A DNA stretch of 64,000 nucleotides from Saccharopolyspora galaxeae (GCF_016526145.1 NZ_JADDUE010000002.1:62001-126000); one strand, 5' to 3'. Positions 1 to 9,664 are shown, counted from the stretch's first letter. The notes: generated by a model not told the origin, from the sequence alone. Numbers and translations: made by a program.

Positions 1-244
1 CCTCGCTGGTGACGACCCCGATGCTGCCCGCGATCGCCAGCCGCGAGGTGTACCGGTCGGCCTTGGCCAGCGCCGCGCCGAGCAGCGCCAGGAAGTCGTC
101 CACGAACTGGTAGTCCTGCACCAGGTATGACCGCATCGCCGGGTCCGGCAGCGAACCGTCGAACAGCGCGTCGGTGAACGGGTGCGTGATCACCGCGGTC
201 CAGTCCGGTTCGCTGCGGGCGCGCAGCCAGTCGGTAAAGCTCAC
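1..244 (-). CDS. tenA: TenA/THI-4 family protein (thiaminase II-like), cut by window edge
   Basis: The first 81 codons of a TenA-like helical-bundle protein read leftwards off the window. Seen: an N-terminal [10 protein letters not shown] stretch followed by [13 protein letters not shown], which match the first helices of TenA/thiaminase II (family knowledge: these hydrolyse thiamine or aminopyrimidine breakdown products for thiamine salvage). The GTG start at 244 is preceded by GAGGAGG at a 5-nt gap. It is divergent from purC. The catalytic Cys and Glu lie outside the window, so activity cannot be judged. Confidence 0.75.
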   Translation of the reverse strand, partial: MSFTDWLRARSEPDWTAVITHPFTDALFDGSLPDPAMRSYLVQDYQFVDDFLALLGAALAKADRYTSRLAIAGSIGVVTSE

Positions 245-343
245 CGAGTCCTCCTCGCATCGCCGTGCCCACATGGTGCCGCGTTCGCGCTGACCGCCTC
301 GCCCGCGCGCGGCCGCGCGCGGGCGGTGGGGGAGAATTCCGGC

Positions 344-1231
344 GTGGTCGCACTCTCCGATTACCCGCGGATCGCCGCGGGCAAGGTTCGCCAGCTGCAC
401 GCCGTGGACGACGAGCACCTGCTGATGGTGGCTTCGGACCGGATCTCGGCTTACGACCACGTGCTGGACACGCCGATCCCGGACAAGGGCCGGGTGCTGA
501 CCGCGATGAGCGTGTTCTGGTTCGAGCTGCTGGCCGACCTGGTGCCGAACCACCTCGTCGCCGCCGACGATCCGCGCATCCCGGCTGAGGTGCGCGGCCG
601 CGCGCTGCTGGTGCGCAGGCTGGAGATGCTGCCGGTGGAGTGCGTGGCGCGCGGCTACCTCACCGGCTCCGGTCTGGCCGATTACCGCAGCACCGGCGCG
701 GTCTGCGGGATCCCGCTGCCGGACGGGCTGGTGGAGTCCTCGGCGCTGCCGGAACCGATCTTCACCCCGGCCACCAAGGCGGAACTCGGCGCGCACGACG
801 AGAACGTCAGCTTCGACGCCGTCGCCGCCGAGGTCGGCCGCGACCGCGCCGAGCAGCTGCGGGACCTGACGCTGCGGGTATACCGCCGGGCCGCCGAGCA
901 CGCGCGAGGCCGGGGCGTGGTGCTGGCCGACACCAAGTTCGAGTTCGGCCTCGCCGGTGGCGCGCCGGTGCTGGCCGACGAGGTCCTCACGCCGGACTCG
1001 TCCCGGTTCTGGCCCGCCGAGGAGTACGCAGCGGGCCGGGTGCAGCCCTCGTTCGACAAGCAGTTCGTGCGGGATTGGCTCACCTCGCCGGCGTCGGGCT
1101 GGGATCGGGCGTCCGATGCGCCACCGCCGCCGTTGCCGGACGAGATCGTGGCGGCCACCCGCTCCCGCTACGTCGAGGCCTACCACCGGATCACCGGCCG
1201 CGACCTGGCCGACTGGCCCGAACCGGCCTGA
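344..1231 (+). CDS. purC: Phosphoribosylaminoimidazole-succinocarboxamide synthase (SAICAR synthase)
   Basis: Joins aspartate to CAIR with ATP to make SAICAR in de novo purine synthesis; cytoplasmic. The 295-residue product has the usual length and shows the family blocks: GKVRQLH near the N-terminus, [11 protein letters not shown], the [13 protein letters not shown] block, and [11 protein letters not shown] with the conserved acidic residues. I chose GTG at 344 because a GGGGGAG site lies upstream and the conserved sequence begins at once; the longer frame from 182 would run into the divergent tenA start. It is separated from purSQL by about 5 kb. Confidence 0.95.
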   Translation: MVALSDYPRIAAGKVRQLHAVDDEHLLMVASDRISAYDHVLDTPIPDKGRVLTAMSVFWFELLADLVPNHLVAADDPRIPAEVRGRALLVRRLEMLPVECVARGYLTGSGLADYRSTGAVCGIPLPDGLVESSALPEPIFTPATKAELGAHDENVSFDAVAAEVGRDRAEQLRDLTLRVYRRAAEHARGRGVVLADTKFEFGLAGGAPVLADEVLTPDSSRFWPAEEYAAGRVQPSFDKQFVRDWLTSPASGWDRASDAPPPPLPDEIVAATRSRYVEAYHRITGRDLADWPEPA

Positions 1232-1369
1232 CCGCCCGTTCCTCGCGGAGTTGAACGGCCCGTTCGCCTGCTCTTGCCGGGCCGGTTCGCCGGATTTGTG
1301 CTCGGTGGTCACCTGCGGGTCAGGCCGGGGTCAGGGGGTGGACATCCACGACCCGCCCAATGGGGAGCC

Positions 1370-2161
1370 GTGGTCAACTCGCTGGTCGTGTCGCTTTCCG
1401 GGCTCGGGGACCGGGCCGTGGACCGCTGCGCCGAGTTCGCCGCCGAGCTGGACCGGCGCAACGTGCCGTTGACGCTGCTGGTCGCTCCGCGCCCGCAAGG
1501 TTCGGAGCGGCCCGCGCCGGACGGTCCCGCGGTGGGGTGGGTCCGCGGACGGCTGCACCGCGGCGACGTGTCCGCGCTGCACGGTTTCGACCACGCTCCC
1601 TCGGGGCAAGGGCTGCTTCCCAGGGTCGCGAGCGCGGGCCGCGCGTCGGCGGCGGTCCGGGGCGCCGAGTTCGCCGCGCTGCCCGCGCACGAAGCCGGTC
1701 TGCGGCTGTCCGCGGCGACCGCGGCACTGGACGCCTTCGGCCTGCGAACGGACCTGTTCGTGCCGCCGCGCTGGCTCTGCTCGCCGGGCACGGTGACCGC
1801 GCTGCGCAGGCGCGGGTTCGCGGTGTGCGCGGATGCGCTCGCGGTGCACGAGCTGGGCACCGGCGAGGTGCACCGGGCACGGGTGCACGCGCTCGGACCT
1901 GGTGCGCGAGTGGAGCAGTGGTGGTGCCGAGCCCTCGTGCTCGGCGTCGGCCGGGCGGCCCGGCGCGGCCGGATGGTGCGGCTCGCGGTGGACTCCGCGG
2001 ACCTGAGCAGGCCGGGACCGCGCCGTGCGGTGCTCGACGCGATCGACCTGGCGCTGCACCACGGCGCCGAGCCCGCCACGTACGACTCGTTCGCGGGCGC
2101 TCGCGTGCCGATGCCGCGGCAGGAGCCGCGCGCGCTGAACCTCGACCCGCTGTCCAGCTGA
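1370..2161 (+). CDS. DUF2334 (polysaccharide deacetylase-like fold) protein
   Basis: A 263-residue protein beginning LVVSLSGLGD, with LTLLVAPRP near residue 40 and repeated acidic/His residues typical of DUF2334, a NodB-like (beta/alpha) barrel family. Mycobacteria carry a similar protein near purC. The family is thought to be metal-dependent deacetylases, but substrates are largely unknown; I do not assign one. GTG at 1370 follows GGGGAG only 2-3 nt away; an in-frame start at 1274 is possible but adds a non-conserved, low-complexity extension. No signal peptide is seen, so a cytoplasmic site is likely. Confidence 0.7.
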   Translation: MVNSLVVSLSGLGDRAVDRCAEFAAELDRRNVPLTLLVAPRPQGSERPAPDGPAVGWVRGRLHRGDVSALHGFDHAPSGQGLLPRVASAGRASAAVRGAEFAALPAHEAGLRLSAATAALDAFGLRTDLFVPPRWLCSPGTVTALRRRGFAVCADALAVHELGTGEVHRARVHALGPGARVEQWWCRALVLGVGRAARRGRMVRLAVDSADLSRPGPRRAVLDAIDLALHHGAEPATYDSFAGARVPMPRQEPRALNLDPLSS

Positions 2162-2321
2162 CCGCGGGCCGGTCGCGGGTGAAGAGCACTTCACGTCCGT
2201 CTCAGCCGAACCTCATCAGCGGGTCCGAAGCTGGTTCTCGTCAGGACGCCAGGACCGCCGCGAGTTCCGGAGCAGCGCAGCTGCGAGCCGGGCGTCGGCG
2301 GGTTCACGACGGAGGAGAACC

Positions 2322-2738
2322 ATGCGCATCACTCGGCCCGGGAAGAAGCTGCTCGCGACCGCCGCGGTAATCGGCGCGCTCGGCGTGGGCGGCACCGGCG
2401 TCGCACTGGCCGGTGCTTCGCCCGCACCCGCACCTGCCCCGCAGCCGTTGCCGCCGGCTTGGGACGACGACTGGGACGATCTGCCGGGGCATCGCGACCT
2501 CGACGACGGCCCGCGAGACTCCGTGGACGACGTCCGCGAGGATGCCGACGACGTCCGCGAGGATGCCGACGACGATCGCAACGATCGGCTCGACGACCGC
2601 CGGGACGACGAGTTGCGCGATGACCGCGACGACGACCAGTACGAGCACCACGACGACCGCGACGACATCCCCGACGGCCCGCGCGAGCACCGCGACGACG
2701 ACCCCGGCGCTGATCCGGACAACCTGCAAGACGACTGA
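2322..2738 (+). CDS. Secreted, extremely acidic Asp/Arg-repeat protein
   Basis: Unrecognised 138-residue protein. Residues 1-31 form a signal peptide (basic N-terminus, hydrophobic core, then an ALAGA-type cleavage region). After a short Ala-Pro linker, nearly all of residues 47-138 are Asp, Arg, Glu and Asn in DDR/RDD/VREDAD runs with no hydrophobic core, so the mature protein should be disordered and strongly negative; binding of cations or basic surface polymers is only an inference. ATG at 2322 has GGAGGAG upstream. A perfect 21-bp tandem repeat lies inside the gene. Antisense reading gives only a Ser/Arg shadow frame. Confidence 0.75.
   Translation: MRITRPGKKLLATAAVIGALGVGGTGVALAGASPAPAPAPQPLPPAWDDDWDDLPGHRDLDDGPRDSVDDVREDADDVREDADDDRNDRLDDRRDDELRDDRDDDQYEHHDDRDDIPDGPREHRDDDPGADPDNLQDD
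2526..2567 (+). repeat. 21-bp perfect tandem duplication in the acidic protein gene
   Basis: Two identical in-frame 21-bp units at 2526-2546 and 2547-2567, each starting GACGACGTCCGCGAG and encoding DDVREDA. It marks slippage or expansion of the acidic repeat region. Confidence 0.9.
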
Positions 2739-2937
2739 TCCGCCCAGGCCCGCTCGCTGATCACCTCCCGTCCCGCCGGTCCGATGGTTTCCCCGTCGTG
2801 CCACCGATGCCACCTACCCCCAGCAGGCGGCGTCAAGTAATCTCGACGCGGTACGGGAAACCTAAGCGGTTCCCGGCTGGCGCGTCAAGGAAAATCGACA
2901 CGCCGCCCGGTGTGCGGTCGGTGTCGGCGGTAGGGAT

Positions 2938-3378
2938 GTGGGGACTGTGGCGACCGAGGGCTTCGACGCGGAGGTCGGCGAGACCTTCAGCCAGCGGCTG
3001 CGCTGGCTGTTCGACAACGTGCCCGCGCCGGGCGCGGACAAGGACCGCCGCTGGGAGGTCCAGGAAGCTGCGGCGCGGGTGGGGGTCTCGCGGGCGACGC
3101 TGAGCGCGGTGCTCAACGGCCACCACGAGCCGAAGCTGCCGGTCGCGCGGGCACTGGCGGACTTGTTCGGCGTCGGTCTCGAGTTCTTCGACGCGACCGG
3201 CGCCGACGCCCGCCAGCACGTGCGGGAGGTCCAGGCGTTGGCACTGCTGGGCCGCGCCAACGTGGAGGAAATGGCGTTCCGGCACGGGCACGAGGTCGCC
3301 GCCGAGGACCTGGAGGTCTTCCTCAACGTGGCCAAGGCGCTGCGGTCCAAGCAGCAGCGCGACGATCCGTCGGAGTAG
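2938..3378 (+). CDS. EspR-like helix-turn-helix DNA-binding protein
   Basis: A 146-residue regulator. Residues 15-85 hold an XRE-type helix-turn-helix (VGVSRATLSAVLNGHHEP), preceded by FSQRLRWLFDNV and followed by LADLFGVGLEFFDA, an arrangement like mycobacterial EspR (N-terminal HTH plus a C-terminal dimerisation helix, residues 100-140). Start is GTG 2938; GTG 2947 is an equal alternative since neither has a strong ribosome site. It converges on a membrane protein/ImmA-IrrE peptidase pair, and I infer that the three form one regulatory module. Target genes are unknown. Confidence 0.7.
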   Translation: MGTVATEGFDAEVGETFSQRLRWLFDNVPAPGADKDRRWEVQEAAARVGVSRATLSAVLNGHHEPKLPVARALADLFGVGLEFFDATGADARQHVREVQALALLGRANVEEMAFRHGHEVAAEDLEVFLNVAKALRSKQQRDDPSE

Positions 3379-3477
3379 CCGTCGCACGCGAGGTCGCCGA
3401 TGGCCGGACCCCTGATCCGTTCGCAGCGGCCGTCGATCCAAGCGACCGCGGCCCGGGCACCGGCTCACGACCGCAGG

Positions 3478-4677
3478 TCAGGCGGGAACCACCTCGCGCA
3501 GCAGCGCGCAGCGTCGCGCCCGCTGGATCGACTGCTGCCACGCCGCGGCGTCGTCGAGGCTGTCGCGCGTGGAGACCTCGAGGACCGGAGCGGTGGCCGC
3601 GTCCGCGCCCGGCGTCCCGGCGCGGCAGGCGCGCATCGCGGCCTCCAGCACGGCGGCGTGCACCAGGGCGGCCAGCTCGTCGCCCGCCAAGCCCGCCTCC
3701 TGCCCGCGCTGCCGCGCGGTGTCGGCGACGTCCTGGGAATACCACGGCCGCAGGTGGAAGCCCATGTCCTCGACCTCGATGACGCGCCGGTACAGCCGCC
3801 AGTGCAGGTGGCGGCTGTGCAGGACGTCCCCGGACGCCGAGCGCGACCGGGTGCCGAACACGTAGCTCTGCAGGCCCGGCGTCCGGCGGAGGTCGTTCCA
3901 CAACGCCCACAGGTCGCGGTGCGCCCGGCGCCGCCGGAACCAGCGCGGCACGGCGCGCACGCGCGGCGCCACCGCCGCCCAGAGCACTCCGGCGAACAGC
4001 AAGGTGAATGTCGTGACCACCAGCACCACCAGGACGGAACCCGGAACGATGCGGTGCGCCAGGTCGAAGGTCTGGATCGCGGCGGTCACGATCTTGGCCG
4101 TGCAGAAGGCGAGCCCGCCGAGGCATCCGGCGCCCATCACCCGCAGGCCCACCCGCAGGTCGCGCGCCGGGGCGTGCCCTGCGAAGCGCGCCACCAGGAG
4201 CACTCCGTCGATCATTGCCCAGCCGCACAGGGCCAGGAACGTGATCTGCCAGGCCGCGGCGCTCGGCGAGCTGTCGATGACCCGGAACCCGTAGTCCTTC
4301 GTCCGCTCGTCGGCGCCGAGCCAGGCCAGCGCGAGCACGACCGCGGCGGCGGCGAACAGCCCCCGGCGCACCCGCGCGGCCCGCGTGGCCGCGAGCCGGT
4401 CGCGGGTGCTGAACAGCAGGAACACCTGGAAGCTCGTCGCCGCCCAGAGCACTCCGATGTGCCAGACCGTGCTCGCGGCGGCTTCCGCGCCGGGGATCGT
4501 CCGCAGCGCCGGCGTCGAGGCGATCATGATGAGCACCAGCCCCAGGGCCAGCGCGGTGTGCACGACCGCCCGAACCGCCCGGTTGTCCGGATCGCGGGCG
4601 ACGTCGCGCGCCTTGAACGCGGCCGTGCACAGCAGGAACACGCCGACGACCGGATACAGCAGGGTGATCAGCGCCAT
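3478..4677 (-). CDS. MAB_1171c-family (DUF6545) multi-pass membrane protein
   Basis: A 399-residue protein with about seven hydrophobic segments in residues 1-245 and a soluble C-terminal region (250-399) rich in Arg, containing WALWNDLRRTPGL and RHLHWRLYRRVIEVEDM, blocks I associate with the actinobacterial DUF6545/MAB_1171c family annotated as putative transporters. Function is unproven. The start codon overlaps the stop of the upstream peptidase gene in a TAATG arrangement, so the two should be co-translated. The pairing with an ImmA/IrrE protease suggests a membrane sensor rather than a classic transporter; that is inference. Confidence 0.7.
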   Translation of the reverse strand: MALITLLYPVVGVFLLCTAAFKARDVARDPDNRAVRAVVHTALALGLVLIMIASTPALRTIPGAEAAASTVWHIGVLWAATSFQVFLLFSTRDRLAATRAARVRRGLFAAAAVVLALAWLGADERTKDYGFRVIDSSPSAAAWQITFLALCGWAMIDGVLLVARFAGHAPARDLRVGLRVMGAGCLGGLAFCTAKIVTAAIQTFDLAHRIVPGSVLVVLVVTTFTLLFAGVLWAAVAPRVRAVPRWFRRRRAHRDLWALWNDLRRTPGLQSYVFGTRSRSASGDVLHSRHLHWRLYRRVIEVEDMGFHLRPWYSQDVADTARQRGQEAGLAGDELAALVHAAVLEAAMRACRAGTPGADAATAPVLEVSTRDSLDDAAAWQQSIQRARRCALLREVVPA

Positions 4678-5285
4678 TACGCCCAGCCTCGTCGTTCGGT
4701 GAAGGACGAGGCCAGCCGCGCGATGGCGTCGTGCTGCCCGGCCAGCCGGGCAACCGGTTGATCACCGGTCACGTCGGCCCACCAGCGGATCGTCGTCGCG
4801 ACCCGTTCGGCCTCGTACTCGGCGAAGTCGTCCTGGTACTGGTGCCGGTGCCGGCCGAACATCCGGTCGATCAGCTCGGGCGAGACCGTGGGGAACAGCC
4901 CTTGCAGCAGCTCGGACGGTTTGACGTCGCTCGTGGTCGTCGAGTGCCCGGCGATCAAGTGGCCGAGCTCGTGCGCGATGCATTGGAAGGTGTGCAGCGG
5001 ACCGGTGTTGTCCGGGTAGAGGATCACGTCCATCTCGTCGGTGCGCCACCACGAGGCGACCGGACCGCCGGGGCGAGCGCCGAACGGCATCAGCTCGATG
5101 CGGCGGCCGCGATCTTCGCCGAGCGCGGTGCACAGCTGGCCGATGTCCAGCGGTACCGGCAGATCGAGCCGCCGCAGCAGCCGCCGGCATTCCCGTTCGA
5201 GCTGCTGGATCCGGCGCAGCTCCGCGCGCCCACCCGGCACTTCGGTACCGCCCAACGTTCCCAGCCAGCACAGCAGTCCTCGCAC
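4677..5285 (-). CDS. ImmA/IrrE-family metallo-endopeptidase
   Basis: A 202-residue zinc peptidase. Seen: the HExxH-type motif IAHELGHLIAGH near residue 103 with a downstream acidic helix (DDFAEYEAERVATTIRWW) that supplies the third ligand in this family. Known members cleave XRE-type repressors (ImmA on ICEBs1 ImmR; IrrE/PprI on DdrO). Here an EspR-like HTH gene converges on this operon and is a plausible substrate or partner (inference). The GTG start at 5285 is chosen because a TACTCT -10 box lies 6 nt upstream, giving a leaderless transcript; longer frames lack support. Confidence 0.8.
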   Translation of the reverse strand: MRGLLCWLGTLGGTEVPGGRAELRRIQQLERECRRLLRRLDLPVPLDIGQLCTALGEDRGRRIELMPFGARPGGPVASWWRTDEMDVILYPDNTGPLHTFQCIAHELGHLIAGHSTTTSDVKPSELLQGLFPTVSPELIDRMFGRHRHQYQDDFAEYEAERVATTIRWWADVTGDQPVARLAGQHDAIARLASSFTERRGWA

Positions 5286-5291
5286 GCTGCG

Positions 5292-5297
5292 AGAGTA
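5292..5297 (-). promoter_or_regulatory. -10 box for leaderless ImmA/IrrE-DUF6545 operon
   Basis: TACTCT on the minus strand, 6 nt before the GTG at 5285, with a possible TTCACC -35 at 16 nt spacing. Matches the TANNNT-N6/7-start pattern of leaderless actinobacterial genes. Confidence 0.5.
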
Positions 5298-5394
5298 TGC
5301 GCACAGCCCGCACGGTGAATACAAGATCTTCCGGACCGGACGACCGGCCACCGCGGACCGCGGGCGCAGCGACCCCGCGAGCGGGCCGGACCGC

Positions 5395-6033
5395 TCAGGC
5401 CAGGACCGCGAAACCACCGCCGATGATCAACGCTCCCGCCAGCGCGCCCGCGACGACCTGGGCTGTCGTGTGGTCCCCCAGTCGTACCCGCGACCAGCCG
5501 ATCCCGGCCGTGACCAGGCCCAGCAGCCACCACGCAGGCCCGTAGAACAGCGCCAGCACGACCGTGGCGCCGCCCCCGGCCGCGGCGTGCATCGAGATCT
5601 TCCACTTGGTGGTGATCGCCCCGGCGACGATCACCAGCGCGAGCATTCCGGCGTCCAGCGCGGTCATCGCCCGCGGTGCCCCACCGGTCACCAGCAGCAC
5701 CAGTCCGATCGCGCCCGAGCCGATCAATGCGATGAACGGGATCAGCCGCCCGGCGCGGTCGCGCACGTGGTGCCCGTCCCACCGTCCCCGCGCGGCACCG
5801 ACCGTCATCACCGCCTGCGGGATCAACGCGCTGGTGGCCGCCACCAGCACTCCCCATCCCAGCGCTGGCCACCAGCGGTAGCCGGTGGCCTGCCACGCCA
5901 CTCCGATCGGCAACAGCGTGATCAGCACCCATGGCGCGAAGATCTCGGTGACGGTCCGCGCGAGGCGCAGGGATGCCGTGGTCTTCGCCGACGGTTCAGC
6001 AGCCGGAGTGGGCTCGAAGGCAGTGTTGCTCAT
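5395..6033 (-). CDS. PAP2-superfamily-like integral membrane protein
   Basis: A 212-residue protein with six predicted membrane spans. The stretch KISMHAAAGGGATVV (near residue 140) and the late SRVRLGDHTTAQVVAG block resemble PAP2 phosphatase motifs 2 and 3 (SGH and SRxxxxxHxxxD), with the final Asp replaced by Gln, so phosphatase activity on lipid phosphates is plausible but uncertain. ATG at 6033 is used because residues upstream are not conserved-looking and run into the divergent purS promoter. GAGG lies about 14 nt upstream. Confidence 0.65.
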   Translation of the reverse strand: MSNTAFEPTPAAEPSAKTTASLRLARTVTEIFAPWVLITLLPIGVAWQATGYRWWPALGWGVLVAATSALIPQAVMTVGAARGRWDGHHVRDRAGRLIPFIALIGSGAIGLVLLVTGGAPRAMTALDAGMLALVIVAGAITTKWKISMHAAAGGGATVVLALFYGPAWWLLGLVTAGIGWSRVRLGDHTTAQVVAGALAGALIIGGGFAVLA

Positions 6034-6302
6034 GCGCGCTGGTCGGTCCTCGATCACGGCGGCGACAGGTACCGGCAGAGTGGCACAGGCCCCGCCGCGG
6101 AACCCTCTCGGGCCCGCGAAACCGGTATCGCCGCGACGCCGGTGAGCCGCTCCGCCGCGACCGGTGTGTTCCACAGCGCACTCGCCGCCCCTGTCCGGAC
6201 GGGTGAACTCGCAGCTCAGTTACCCTTTGGAAGTACTGCTGGACATCCACCGGGGCTCGGCACCGAGCAGGTGGATCTGCACGAACCGGGGGAGCATCGC
6301 CC

Positions 6303-6542
6303 GTGGCCCGAGTCGTCGTCGACGTCATGCCCAAGCAGGAGATCCTCGACCCGCAGGGTCAGGCGGTGGCCAATGCGCTGCCCCGGCTCGGTTTCGAGGG
6401 CGTTTCGGAAGTCCGCCAGGGGAAGCGGTTCGAGCTTCAGGTCGCCGACGACGTCGACGACGCCACCCTCGCCAAGATCGCCGAGACGTTCCTGGCGAAC
6501 CCGGTGATCGAGGACTGGACGGTTCGGCGGGTGGAGTCATGA
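6303..6542 (+). CDS. purS: Phosphoribosylformylglycinamidine synthase subunit PurS
   Basis: A 79-residue small subunit of FGAM synthase that bridges PurQ and PurL and helps channel ammonia. Seen: [21 protein letters not shown] at the start and the conserved VRQGKRFEL block. GTG at 6303 follows GGGGGAG by about 8 nt. Its stop overlaps the purQ start, making the first step of a tightly coupled purSQL operon. A TACCCT element at 6221-6226 is a candidate -10 for the operon. Confidence 0.95.
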   Translation: MARVVVDVMPKQEILDPQGQAVANALPRLGFEGVSEVRQGKRFELQVADDVDDATLAKIAETFLANPVIEDWTVRRVES

Positions 6543-7216
6543 GCGCGAAGATCGGTGTCATCACCTTCCCCGGCACCCTCGACGACGTGGACGCGCAGCG
6601 CGCCGTGCGCCGCGCGGGTGCCGAGGCGGTCGCGCTCTGGCACGCCGATGCCGACCTGCGCGGCGTGGACGCGGTGATCGTGCCCGGCGGGTTCTCCTAC
6701 GGCGACTACCTGCGCTGCGGCGCGATCGCGAAGTTCGCCCCCGTGATGGGCGAGGTGGTGCGCGCCGCCGGGCAGGGGATGCCGGTGCTGGGCATCTGCA
6801 ACGGCTTCCAGATCCTCTGCGAGGCCGGCCTGCTGCCGGGCGCGCTGACCCGCAACTGCGCGCTGCACTTCGTGTGCCGCGACCAGTGGCTCAAGGTGGA
6901 GAACAACACCTCGGCCTGGACCACCCGCTACGACGCGGGCGCAGAGCTGCTGGTGCCGCTGAAGTCCGGTGAGGGCGCCTACATGGCCGACGAGTCCGTG
7001 CTCGACGAGCTCGAAGGCGAAGGCCGCGTGCTGCTGCGCTACGTCGAGGACAACCCGAACGGTTCGCTGCGCGAGATCGCCGGGATCACCGACGCGCGCG
7101 GCCGGGTGGCCGGCCTGATGCCGCACCCCGAGCACGCCATCGACCCGCTGACCGGGCCTACCGACGACGGGCTCGGCATGTTCCTGTCCGCTCTCGACGC
7201 ACTGGTGGCAGCGTGA
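6539..7216 (+). CDS. purQ: Phosphoribosylformylglycinamidine synthase glutaminase subunit PurQ
   Basis: A 225-residue class I glutamine amidotransferase that releases ammonia for FGAM synthesis. The nucleophile elbow GICNGFQIL (Cys near residue 87) and the C-terminal PHPEH dyad are intact, as is the [12 protein letters not shown] oxyanion region. ATG at 6539 overlaps the purS stop (ATGA); the gene in turn overlaps purL by 4 nt (GTGA). The much longer upstream in-frame extension covers purS and is spurious. Confidence 0.96.
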   Translation: MSAKIGVITFPGTLDDVDAQRAVRRAGAEAVALWHADADLRGVDAVIVPGGFSYGDYLRCGAIAKFAPVMGEVVRAAGQGMPVLGICNGFQILCEAGLLPGALTRNCALHFVCRDQWLKVENNTSAWTTRYDAGAELLVPLKSGEGAYMADESVLDELEGEGRVLLRYVEDNPNGSLREIAGITDARGRVAGLMPHPEHAIDPLTGPTDDGLGMFLSALDALVAA

Positions 7217-9651
7217 CGAACGATCCCGAAGACGTGACCGCTAGCGGTTCGGGCACCCACGCCGTGGCAGGCGGCCCGACGACCGAGACCGGCACCGGTG
7301 AGCGGTTCTCCGCCGAGGACGCCCCCGCTGCGGAGGTCCCCGTTGCGGAGGTCCCCGCCGCGAAGGCCGCCGCGCTGGACACCGTGCTCGCCGCGGAGTC
7401 CACTCCGAACACACCGCAGCCGCACCGCGAGCTGGGACTCAAGGACGACGAGTACGAGCGGATCCGCGAGATCCTGGGCCGCCGCCCCACCGAGGCCGAA
7501 CTGGCGATGTACTCGGTGATGTGGAGCGAGCACTGCTCCTACAAGTCCTCCAAGGTGCACCTGAAGTACTTCGGCGAGACCACGACCGACGAGATGCGCT
7601 CGAAGATGCTGGCGGGCATCGGCGAGAACGCAGGCGTGGTGGACATCGGCGACGGCTGGGCGGTCACGTTCAAGCTCGAGTCGCACAACCACCCGTCCTA
7701 CGTGGAGCCGTACCAGGGTGCCGCGACCGGCGTCGGCGGCATCGTGCGCGACATCATGGCGATGGGCGCGCGCCCGGTCGCGGTGGCCGATCCGCTGCGG
7801 TTCGGCCCCGCCGATGCGGACGACACCCGCCGGGTGCTGCCGGGCGTGGTCGCCGGGGTCGGCGGCTACGGCAACTGCCTGGGCCTGCCGAACATCGGCG
7901 GGGAGGTCTCGTTCGACTCGTCCTACGCGGGAAATCCGCTGGTCAACGCCATGTGCGTGGGCGTGATGAAGACCCAGGACCTGCACCTGGCGCACGCCAG
8001 CGGCACCGGCAACAAGATCATCCTGTTCGGCGCGAGCACCGGGCTGGACGGCATCGGCGGCGTGTCCGTGCTGGCTTCGGAGACCTTCGAGGGCGACTCG
8101 GCGGATTCCGGCTCCGGGCGCAAGAAGCTGCCCAGCGTGCAGGTCGGCGACCCGTTCACCGAGAAGGTGCTGATCGAGTGCTGCCTGGAGCTGTACCACT
8201 CCGGGCTGGTCGTGGGCATCCAGGACCTCGGCGGCGCCGGATTGTCCTGCGCCACTTCGGAACTGGCCTCGGCCGGGGACGGCGGGATGCGCGTCGACCT
8301 GGACCGGGTGCCGCTGCGCGCGGAGGGCATGACCCCGGCGGAGGTCCTTTCCAGCGAGTCCCAGGAACGCATGTGCGCAGTCGTCGAACCGTCCAGCGTG
8401 GACGCGTTCATGGACGTGTGCGCCAAGTGGGACGTGACCGCCACGGTGATCGGCGAGGTCACCGACGGCGAGAACCTGGCGATCTACTGGCACGACGAGC
8501 TGGTGGTGGACGTGCCGCCGCGCACCGTCGCGCACCAGGGCCCGGTCTACGAGCGCCCGGTGGAGCGGCCCGCCGAGCAGGACCTGATCACCGCGGACAA
8601 CCCGAACACCCTCGCGCGTCCGTCCACTCCGGACGAATTGCGGGAGGCGCTGCTGCAGCTGGCCGCCTCGCCGAACCTGTGCTCCCGCGAGTGGGTCACC
8701 AGCCAGTACGACCGCTACGTCCGCGGCAACACCGTGCTGGCGCAGCCTTCGGACGGCGGAGTGCTGCGGGTCGACGAGGAGACCGGGCGCGGCATCGCGG
8801 TCGCCACCGACTGCAACGCCCGCTACGCCCGGCTCGACCCGTACGCGGGCGCGCAGCTGGCGCTGGCCGAGGCGTACCGCAACGTCGCGACCACCGGCGC
8901 CACCCCCATGGCGGTGACGAACTGCCTGAACTTCGGCTCGCCCGAGGACCCGGGTGTGATGTGGCAGTTCCAGCAGGCGGTGCGCGGGCTCGCGGACGGC
9001 TGCGCGGAACTCGGTATCCCGGTCACCGGCGGCAACGTCAGCTTCTACAACCAGACCGGCAGCCGTCCGATCCTGCCCACGCCGGTCGTCGGGGTGCTCG
9101 GCACGATCGACGACGTGACCCGCCGCATCCCCACCGGAATCGGCGGTGAGCAGGGCGAGACGCTGCTGCTGCTCGGCGACACCCGCGAGGAGTTCGGCGG
9201 CTCGGAGTGGGCGAAGGTCGTGCACGGCCACCTCGGCGGTACCCCGCCGCAGCCCGACCTTGCGCGGGAGAAGCTGCTCGCCGAGGTGCTGCTCGCCGGT
9301 TCCCGCGACGGCATGATCTCCGCGGCGCACGACCTGTCCGACGGCGGCCTGGCGCAGGCGCTGGTCGAGACCGCGTTGATCGGTGAGTGCGGTGCCCGCG
9401 TGGTCCTGCCGGAGGACGCGGACCCGTTCGTGCAGCTGTTCTCGGAGTCCGCGGGCCGCGTGCTGGTGGCCGTGCCGCGCAGCGAGGAGCTGCGGTTCAC
9501 CGAGATGTGCTCGGCCCGCGGCCTGCCCTGCGCGAAGATCGGCGTCGCCGACGCCGGTGTGTCCACACTGGACATCCAGGACGTCGCCGACGTCCCGCTG
9601 GCCGAACTCCGCGAGGCCTGGGAAGGCACTCTTCCCGCGCTGTTCGGCTGA
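7213..9651 (+). CDS. purL: Phosphoribosylformylglycinamidine synthase subunit PurL
   Basis: The ATP-dependent synthetase subunit (small PurL type) that converts FGAR to FGAM with PurS and PurQ. Seen: [11 protein letters not shown], the ATP/Mg block [33 protein letters not shown], and [10 protein letters not shown] in the second half. At 812 residues it is about 50 residues longer than mycobacterial PurL as I recall it: residues 1-55 are an Ala/Glu/Pro-rich extension before the conserved LDTV start region. GTG 7213 overlaps the purQ stop, which favours this start despite the extension. A GAGTGAACGG-type hairpin follows the stop. Confidence 0.96.
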   Translation: MTNDPEDVTASGSGTHAVAGGPTTETGTGERFSAEDAPAAEVPVAEVPAAKAAALDTVLAAESTPNTPQPHRELGLKDDEYERIREILGRRPTEAELAMYSVMWSEHCSYKSSKVHLKYFGETTTDEMRSKMLAGIGENAGVVDIGDGWAVTFKLESHNHPSYVEPYQGAATGVGGIVRDIMAMGARPVAVADPLRFGPADADDTRRVLPGVVAGVGGYGNCLGLPNIGGEVSFDSSYAGNPLVNAMCVGVMKTQDLHLAHASGTGNKIILFGASTGLDGIGGVSVLASETFEGDSADSGSGRKKLPSVQVGDPFTEKVLIECCLELYHSGLVVGIQDLGGAGLSCATSELASAGDGGMRVDLDRVPLRAEGMTPAEVLSSESQERMCAVVEPSSVDAFMDVCAKWDVTATVIGEVTDGENLAIYWHDELVVDVPPRTVAHQGPVYERPVERPAEQDLITADNPNTLARPSTPDELREALLQLAASPNLCSREWVTSQYDRYVRGNTVLAQPSDGGVLRVDEETGRGIAVATDCNARYARLDPYAGAQLALAEAYRNVATTGATPMAVTNCLNFGSPEDPGVMWQFQQAVRGLADGCAELGIPVTGGNVSFYNQTGSRPILPTPVVGVLGTIDDVTRRIPTGIGGEQGETLLLLGDTREEFGGSEWAKVVHGHLGGTPPQPDLAREKLLAEVLLAGSRDGMISAAHDLSDGGLAQALVETALIGECGARVVLPEDADPFVQLFSESAGRVLVAVPRSEELRFTEMCSARGLPCAKIGVADAGVSTLDIQDVADVPLAELREAWEGTLPALFG

Positions 9652-9664
9652 CCGCTCGGCTCCG

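Noticed and set aside
182-343. Extended purC start at 182
   Set aside because: Would overlap the tenA start and adds 54 non-conserved residues; GTG 344 has a ribosome site.
2216-2836. 206-codon Ser/Arg-rich antisense ORF over the acidic repeat gene
   Set aside because: Mirror of GAC/GAG-rich codons; no signal or homologous block.
7039-9330. 763-codon antisense frame over purL
   Set aside because: His/Arg/Gly-rich mirror of purL codons with no start signal.
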